64,000 bases of DNA from Desulfuromonas soudanensis (lineage in GTDB: Bacteria; Desulfobacterota; Desulfuromonadia; Desulfuromonadales; WTL), in the NCBI RefSeq assembly GCF_001278055.1, contig NZ_CP010802.1, positions 3,224,001 through 3,288,000 of the forward strand. The letters are read 5' to 3'. This document shows positions 59,238-64,000 of the stretch, one piece after another. Within the stretch, counting starts at the first letter, position 1. Every line of letters begins with the position of its first letter. Under the pieces are notes generated by a model. That model was given only the letters and a program-made list of their open reading frames with translations. It was not told where the DNA came from and ran no database searches. The translations under genes were made by a program, and so were the position numbers.

Positions 59238-60365
59238 GTGTCCTTCGTCGACGAAATCAATAAATATGATCCGGAACAGGTCCGCGCCGGGATCGCCGCC
59301 AAGACGGTCAGCGACGTCGAGCGCGCCCTCTCCTCCGAGCGGCTGCGCCCTGACGATTTCATGGCGCTGATTTCCCCCGCCGCCGAAGGTTTTCTCGAGG
59401 CCATGGCGCAGAAGGCGCACCGCCTGACCCGGCAACGCTTCGGCAACACCATTCTCCTCTACGCCCCCCTCTACATCTCCAATGAATGCAGCAACGGCTG
59501 CCTCTACTGCGGCTTCAACGCCCACAACAGGGTCCCCCGTCGCACCCTGACCCTCGACGAAGTCGAGCGGGACGCCCGCATCCTCCACAACCTCGGGTTC
59601 CGCCACATCCTCCTGGTGACCGGAGAAGCCCCGGCCAAGGTCGGCAACGATCTCCTGGCCGCCGCGGCGCGGCGCATCCGCCCCCTGTTCAGCTCCATCT
59701 CCATCGAGGTCTACCCCATGGAGGAGGCGGGGTACGCCCAGATGGTCGAGGCCGGAGTCGACGGCCTCACCGTCTATCAGGAGACCTACGACCGCGCTCT
59801 CTACAGCCAGCTGCACCCCTTCGGCAAGAAGCGCGACTACGATTTCCGCCTCCTCACGCCGGAGAGGGCCGGGGCCGCCGGTCTGCGCCGCATCGGCATC
59901 GGTTTTCTCCAGGGGCTCGGCGACTTCCGCAGCGATGCCTTCTTCACCGGGCTGCACGCCCTCTACCTCTCCCGGAACTTCTGGCGCACCCAGATCTCCG
60001 TCTCCTTTCCGCGGATGCGCCCGGCCGAAGGGGGTTTCTCCCCCCCCAGTCCGGTCTCCGACCGCAGCCTGGTGCAACTGATCTGCGCCATGCGCCTGCT
60101 GATGCCCGATGCCGGCCTCGTCCTTTCCACCCGCGAGAGCGCCGCGCTGCGCGACAATCTCCTCCCCCTGGGGATCACCCAGATGAGCGCCGGATCCTGC
60201 ACCGCCCCCGGCGGCTACGCCGACGGCGACCGCAGCACCGAGCAGTTCGCCATCGACGACGACCGCACCCCCGCCGAAGTCTGCGCGCTCTTGCGCAGCC
60301 GGGGATACGACCCGGTGTGGAAAGACTGGGACAGCGCCTTTCTCGACAGAAGCGCCGGCTGCTGA
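59238..60365 (+). CDS. thiH: 2-iminoacetate synthase ThiH (radical SAM tyrosine lyase)
   Basis: 375 residues from GTG 59238 (GGGAG site upstream, 4 bases after the thiG stop). The radical SAM cluster motif is CSNGCLYCGF near residue 85 (CxxxCxxC). HILLVTGEAP, SIEVYPMEEAGY and VYQETYD are further ThiH features. It cleaves tyrosine to dehydroglycine and p-cresol, the anaerobic route, in place of ThiO. Length is normal. Confidence 0.96.
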   Translation: MSFVDEINKYDPEQVRAGIAAKTVSDVERALSSERLRPDDFMALISPAAEGFLEAMAQKAHRLTRQRFGNTILLYAPLYISNECSNGCLYCGFNAHNRVPRRTLTLDEVERDARILHNLGFRHILLVTGEAPAKVGNDLLAAAARRIRPLFSSISIEVYPMEEAGYAQMVEAGVDGLTVYQETYDRALYSQLHPFGKKRDYDFRLLTPERAGAAGLRRIGIGFLQGLGDFRSDAFFTGLHALYLSRNFWRTQISVSFPRMRPAEGGFSPPSPVSDRSLVQLICAMRLLMPDAGLVLSTRESAALRDNLLPLGITQMSAGSCTAPGGYADGDRSTEQFAIDDDRTPAEVCALLRSRGYDPVWKDWDSAFLDRSAGC

Positions 60366-60367
60366 TC

Positions 60368-61009
60368 ATGGATGCCCCGCCCCGGATCGACTTTCCCCTC
60401 TATCTGATCACCGACCGGCTGCTGCTCCCGGCGGGGCGCACCCTGATCGAGGCCGTAACTTCCGCTCTCGAAGGGGGGGTGAGGGCGGTCCAGCTGCGGG
60501 AGAAGGACCTCGACGATGCCGCGCTCTACCCCCTGGCCAGGGAGCTGCGCGCCCTCACCCGGGCGTTCGGCGCCAGGCTGCTCATCAACGACCGTATCGA
60601 CCTGGCCCTGGCCATCGGGGCCGACGGCGTCCACCTCGGCGGCAACTCCCTGCCGACGGCCGAAGCCCGGCGCTTTCTCGGCCCCGCCCCATTGATCGGC
60701 GTTTCCACCCACCGTCTGGAGGAGATCGCCGGGGCCGCTTCCCAGGGGGCCGATTTCGTCACCTTCGGTCCGGTCTATTTCACCGCCTCCAAGGCGCCCT
60801 ACGGCGAGCCGGTCGGCCTCGAGGCCCTGCGCTGCGCCTGCATCGCCCCTCCCCTGCCGGTCTTTGCCCTCGGCGGCATCCAACTCCACAGAATCAGCGA
60901 AGTCCTCGACAGCGGCGTCCGGGGGATCGCCCTGATCTCTGCCATCCTCTCCCGCCCTGACCCGGCCGGCGCCGCCCGCGAAATCCTCGCCCGCCTGAAG
61001 AAGATTTGA
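60368..61009 (+). CDS. ThiE/TenI-family protein, probably TenI-like thiazole tautomerase
   Basis: 213 residues from ATG 60368, 2 bases after the thiH stop. The ThiE/TenI barrel is clear (YLITDRLLLPAGRTL, VRAVQLREKDL, LLINDRIDLALAIGADGVHLG, VFALGGI). However, the ThiE substrate motif HLGQxD is replaced by HLGGNSLPT, and GPVYFTASKAPYGEPVG resembles the TenI type. A complete ThiE domain exists at 19151-20602. TenI speeds aromatisation of the thiazole, which fits a place directly after thiG and thiH. A true second ThiE cannot be excluded. Confidence 0.85.
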   Translation: MDAPPRIDFPLYLITDRLLLPAGRTLIEAVTSALEGGVRAVQLREKDLDDAALYPLARELRALTRAFGARLLINDRIDLALAIGADGVHLGGNSLPTAEARRFLGPAPLIGVSTHRLEEIAGAASQGADFVTFGPVYFTASKAPYGEPVGLEALRCACIAPPLPVFALGGIQLHRISEVLDSGVRGIALISAILSRPDPAGAAREILARLKKI

Positions 61010-61106
61010 CCCGCCCGCCTTGTGGACTCCCTGCCGTCCATTAAACTGTAGCTATGCGGGCCGCGAGGGACCGAGATCCTTTTCACCACCTGTATCCGGG
61101 ATACCC

Positions 61107-62882
61107 ATGGAAATAGTCCTCGTCCTCATCATTCTGGCGATTGCTGTCACCCTTTTTGCCACCGAATGGATCCGCATGGATCTGGTCAGCCTGATGGTCC
61201 TTCTGGCCCTCGGGCTCACCGGCCTGGTGTCCGTCGAGGAAGCCTTTTCCGGGTTCAGCAATCCGGCGGTGATCACCGTCGCCGCCATGTTCGTCATCAG
61301 CGCCAGCATCGCCAGCACCGGCGCCACCGGCAAGCTTGGCGAAAAACTCCTGCAGGTGGCCGGATCAAGCGAAACCCGCCTCATCATCGTCATCATGCTG
61401 ACGGTGGCCACCTTTTCGGCCTTCATCAACAATATCGGCTCCACCGCCGTGCTCATGCCGCTTGTCATCACCATCGCCCGCAAAACGAACATCCCCCCCT
61501 CCAAACTCCTCATGCCCCTGGCCTTCGGCTCCCTGATGGGGGGGGTCTGCACCCTGATCGGCACGCCGCCGAACATCCTGATGAACGCCCTGATGGAGCA
61601 ATACACCGGGGAGAGTTTCTCCATGTTCGACTTCACCCCGGTCGGTGTGGCCATCGTGGCCACCGGCACGCTCTATATGGCCTTTATCGGCCGCCATCTC
61701 CTCCCCAAACGCAAGGCGGGCACCCTGACGGAGGCCTACCAGGTCAAGGAATACATCACCGAAGTGGAGATCAAGGCCGACTCCCCCCTGGCCGGCAAAA
61801 CAATTACCGAAAGCGGCCTCGATTCGGAATTCAATCTCAAGGTCAGGGGGATTCTGCGGGAGAAAAAAAAGATCCCCAATCCCCGTCGCAACCACAAGCT
61901 GCGGATCGGAGACATCCTCTTTATCGAAGGGAATCCCGAGGGGATCCTCAGGGTCCGGAAGCAGAAGGGGCTGGAGGTCGTCCCGGAACGGGACAACCCG
62001 GTTCTCCTCGACTCGAAACAGAGCAAGGAGATGGTGGTGGTCGAGGCGAGCCTCACCCCGACCAGCGAGTTGGTGGGAAAAACCCTGCGCGAGGTCCGCT
62101 TCGCCGACACCCACGGGCTGACCGTTCTCGCCATCTGGCGCCGCGGGGCGCCGGTCGTCAAGAGAGTCGACCATGTCGAGCTGCGCTTCGGCGATGTCCT
62201 GTTGCTGCAAGGGGCAGAAGAAAAAGTCCTGCATCTCGGCAAGGAACACGATTTCCTCCTGCTCGGCGGCGTACCGAATGTCTCCTACTATCCCCGCAAG
62301 GCGCCCATCGCCCTCCTGATCCTCGGCGGAGTCGTTCTCCTGGCGGCCCTGGGGATCCTGCCGATCATGCTCTCCGCCACCCTCGGGGCGGTCGGCATGG
62401 TTCTCCTGCGCTGCCTCACCCCCCGGGAGGCTTACGAAAGCATCGACTGGTCCATCATCATGCTCATCGCCGGCACCCTCCCCCTGGGCATGGCCATGGA
62501 AAACAGCGGCGCGGCGCGCTTCCTGGCCGACGGCCTCATCGGCGTCGTCGGTCCCTACGGCCCCTGGATCGTTCTCGGCGCCCTGTTTCTCCTCACCTCC
62601 GTCCTGACGGAAGTCATGAGCCATGCCGCGGCAGCAGTTCTCATCGCCCCCATCGCCTACAACACCGCCCTCGAACTGGCGGTGAGCCCCAAACCGTTCT
62701 TCATGGCCGTGGCCATCGCCGCCTCCTCCTGCTTCATGACGCCGATCAGCCACCAGTCCAACGCCCTGGTCATGGGCCCCGGAGGGTACCATTTCCTCGA
62801 CTACACCAAGGCCGGAGCCGCACTCAATTTCAGCATCTGGATTCTCTCCACCGCCCTGATCCCCCTCGTCTTTCCTTTCTGA
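61107..62882 (+). CDS. SLC13 (DASS/ArsB-like) family anion transporter with two TrkA-C domains
   Basis: 591 residues. N-terminal helices (MEIVLVLIILAIAVTLFATE) and the conserved motif INNIGSTAVLMPLVI, then MGGVCTLIGTPPNI. A central cytoplasmic insert of about 200 residues has two RCK/TrkA-C-like parts (VEIKADSPLAGKTITESGL, TSELVGKTLREVRFADTHGL). More helices follow, with a second family motif (ASSCFMTPISHQSN). Members move dicarboxylate, sulfate or other anions with sodium; substrate is unknown here. ATG 61107 is chosen because the first helix follows directly. Confidence 0.88.
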   Translation: MEIVLVLIILAIAVTLFATEWIRMDLVSLMVLLALGLTGLVSVEEAFSGFSNPAVITVAAMFVISASIASTGATGKLGEKLLQVAGSSETRLIIVIMLTVATFSAFINNIGSTAVLMPLVITIARKTNIPPSKLLMPLAFGSLMGGVCTLIGTPPNILMNALMEQYTGESFSMFDFTPVGVAIVATGTLYMAFIGRHLLPKRKAGTLTEAYQVKEYITEVEIKADSPLAGKTITESGLDSEFNLKVRGILREKKKIPNPRRNHKLRIGDILFIEGNPEGILRVRKQKGLEVVPERDNPVLLDSKQSKEMVVVEASLTPTSELVGKTLREVRFADTHGLTVLAIWRRGAPVVKRVDHVELRFGDVLLLQGAEEKVLHLGKEHDFLLLGGVPNVSYYPRKAPIALLILGGVVLLAALGILPIMLSATLGAVGMVLLRCLTPREAYESIDWSIIMLIAGTLPLGMAMENSGAARFLADGLIGVVGPYGPWIVLGALFLLTSVLTEVMSHAAAAVLIAPIAYNTALELAVSPKPFFMAVAIAASSCFMTPISHQSNALVMGPGGYHFLDYTKAGAALNFSIWILSTALIPLVFPF

Positions 62883-62943
62883 GAGCCTCCCTGCCCCCTC
62901 CCCTGCGGCTCCTTCCCGGGCAGCGCAGGTTCCGAGGAGGGGA

Positions 62944-63834
62944 TCAGTAGAGCTCTTCCTCGTAGTCCGGCACAGCATGGAACCATTGCGGCAGCCGCCG
63001 GGCAGCCGCCAGCGCCTCCTCGGCCTGGGAGATGATCCGCTCCCGATCCTTGGGGTAGCTTCCGGAGAGTTCAAGGGCGTTGGAGACGTGATTGGAGCGC
63101 AGGATCGTCTTCCGGGGGTGCAGGCGCTGCACGATGGCCAGCGCTTCGGCGATGACCTCGCCGTTGCTCAGGGGCTCGATGGTCTTAAAATAGGCATCAT
63201 TGTGCCGGCGGAACATCGTCAGCAAAGAGAAATATTCGGGAGAGAGGGCGTTGATCCAGGCAGCGGTGGCGGCGGCATGCTCGGCGCTGCGCCGGCGTCC
63301 GGCCAGGCCGAGAATGGCCGTCACCGAAAGTTTGAGCCCCGCCGTCTGGGCCTTGCGGGCCAGCGCCAGCATCTCGGCGGGGTCAAACCCCTTGCGCACC
63401 AGGGCCAGGGTCTCGGCATCCCCGCTCTCCAGCCCGAAGTAGAGGATGCGCACCTTTTTTTGCCGCAGCACCTCCAGCTCCTCGACGCTCTTGGTGGTCA
63501 GGCTGTTGGGAGAGGCGTAGAGCCCGACCCGATTCAGGTGCGGAAAGGCTGCGGCAAGGGCCTCAAGAATCGTCACCAGCCCGGCCTGGGGATAGACCAG
63601 GGCATCGCCGTCGGCGAGGAAGACCCGCTGGATGTGGGGGCGATGGTGAAGGGGAACAAGGTTGATCTCGGCGAGAAGTTCGGCGACCGGGCGGATGCGG
63701 AACCGCTTCATCTTGTACATGCCGCAAAAGGCGCAACTGTTCTGCGAACAGCCGATGGTGGCCTGAAAAATCAGCGACCGACCCTCCGAGGGGGGACGAA
63801 AGAGCGGTTCCTGGTAGTCGAAATAGCCGTACAT
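62944..63834 (-). CDS. radical SAM protein of unknown reaction
   Basis: 296 residues. The cluster motif is GCSQNSCAFCGMY near residue 29, a Cx4Cx2C spacing seen in a subset of B12-less radical SAM proteins related to COG1032/Elp3-like enzymes. The barrel segments RVFLADGDALVYP, VGLYASPNSLTTKSVEEL, ILYFGLESGD and VTAILGLAG(R) follow. The substrate is unknown. An AAAGGAA site precedes the ATG. It lies 26 bases after the partial gene at the window edge and is probably co-transcribed with it. Confidence 0.87.
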   Translation of the reverse strand: MYGYFDYQEPLFRPPSEGRSLIFQATIGCSQNSCAFCGMYKMKRFRIRPVAELLAEINLVPLHHRPHIQRVFLADGDALVYPQAGLVTILEALAAAFPHLNRVGLYASPNSLTTKSVEELEVLRQKKVRILYFGLESGDAETLALVRKGFDPAEMLALARKAQTAGLKLSVTAILGLAGRRRSAEHAAATAAWINALSPEYFSLLTMFRRHNDAYFKTIEPLSNGEVIAEALAIVQRLHPRKTILRSNHVSNALELSGSYPKDRERIISQAEEALAAARRLPQWFHAVPDYEEELY

Positions 63835-63859
63835 GGAATAGGTTCCTTTCGCTCTGGAT

Positions 63860-64000
63860 TCAGCGCCGGTGGCCGCGGCTCTCCATCGCTCGCAGATGGC
63901 GGCGGGCCTCGCCGGCCACCTCGGGGCTGTCGGTCACATCGACGGCACCGAGAAAATATTGGTAGGCGCCGGTCTGACCCTGAGGCATGTGCAGCAGAGC
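63860..64000 (-). CDS. 3' end of a gene running past the window, possible TPR-like protein
   Basis: An open frame enters from the right edge and ends with GEARRHLRAMESRGHRR then TGA at 63860-63862. The 46 visible residues (QGQTGAYQYFLGAVDVTDSP) look like a helical repeat end, as in TPR proteins, but that is a guess from a short piece. Confidence 0.55.
   Translation of the reverse strand, partial: ALLHMPQGQTGAYQYFLGAVDVTDSPEVAGEARRHLRAMESRGHRR

Overview
The window looks like the chromosome of a GC-rich, anaerobic, metal- or electrode-respiring member of the Desulfuromonadales (Geobacter/Desulfuromonas type). The reasons are four multihaem c-type cytochromes (4, 8, 17 and about 25 haems), system II cytochrome c maturation (ResB/CcsB), repeated sigma-54 type -24/-12 promoters, anaerobic thiazole synthesis through ThiH, and many short intergenic palindromic repeats. 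No rRNA, tRNA, CRISPR array, insertion sequence or prophage was seen.

Layout. (1) 0-9.4 kb, minus strand: an electron-transfer locus with a 25-haem cytochrome, an NHL beta-propeller lipoprotein, an 8-haem cytochrome, a second NHL lipoprotein, a small tetrahaem cytochrome resembling the nanowire-forming OmcE type, and an outer-membrane beta-barrel. Two good sigma-54 promoters lie ahead of the 25-haem and tetrahaem genes. (2) 9.4-11.8 kb: resB-ccsB. (3) 12-18.4 kb: purH-purD-purE, then alr with an ASKHA-domain gene. (4) 18.4-22.1 kb: a CooT-like small protein, a TPP riboswitch with terminator, a thiE-thiD fusion and thiC. (5) 22.1-25.8 kb: an internally duplicated 17-haem lipoprotein divergent from a LysR regulator. 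(6) 25.8-35.3 kb: an RND efflux pair, speD, a ChaN-PDZ lipoprotein, fba and a long-form gap.

(7) 35.3-55 kb, minus strand, is the most unusual part. A tightly overlapping operon of about 15 kb carries four consecutive pairs of a three-module carboxypeptidase-regulatory-like (CRD) secreted protein followed by a right-handed beta-helix protein, one of the latter fused to a PQQ-type propeller. It also carries a membrane-embedded spermidine-synthase-like protein, a DUF3467 protein, a ProX-like binding protein lacking a lobe, a Tat-type DUF362 protein and a NapH/NapG-like polyferredoxin. Just upstream are a sigma-54-driven secreted FG-GAP/UnbV propeller gene and a sigma-54-driven operon of an AAA protein with destroyed ATPase motifs, an FmdE-like protein and a metal-type permease. 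My inference is that this is a cell-envelope or surface-assembly system tied to membrane redox chemistry; its function is unknown to me.

(8) 55-64 kb, plus strand: glpK, then a second TPP riboswitch ahead of thiF-thiS-thiG-thiH and a ThiE/TenI-like gene, an SLC13-type anion transporter, and on the minus strand a radical SAM protein and a partial gene at the window edge. The two thiamine loci together cover pyrimidine (ThiC, ThiD), thiazole (ThiF, ThiS, ThiG, ThiH) and coupling (ThiE) steps.
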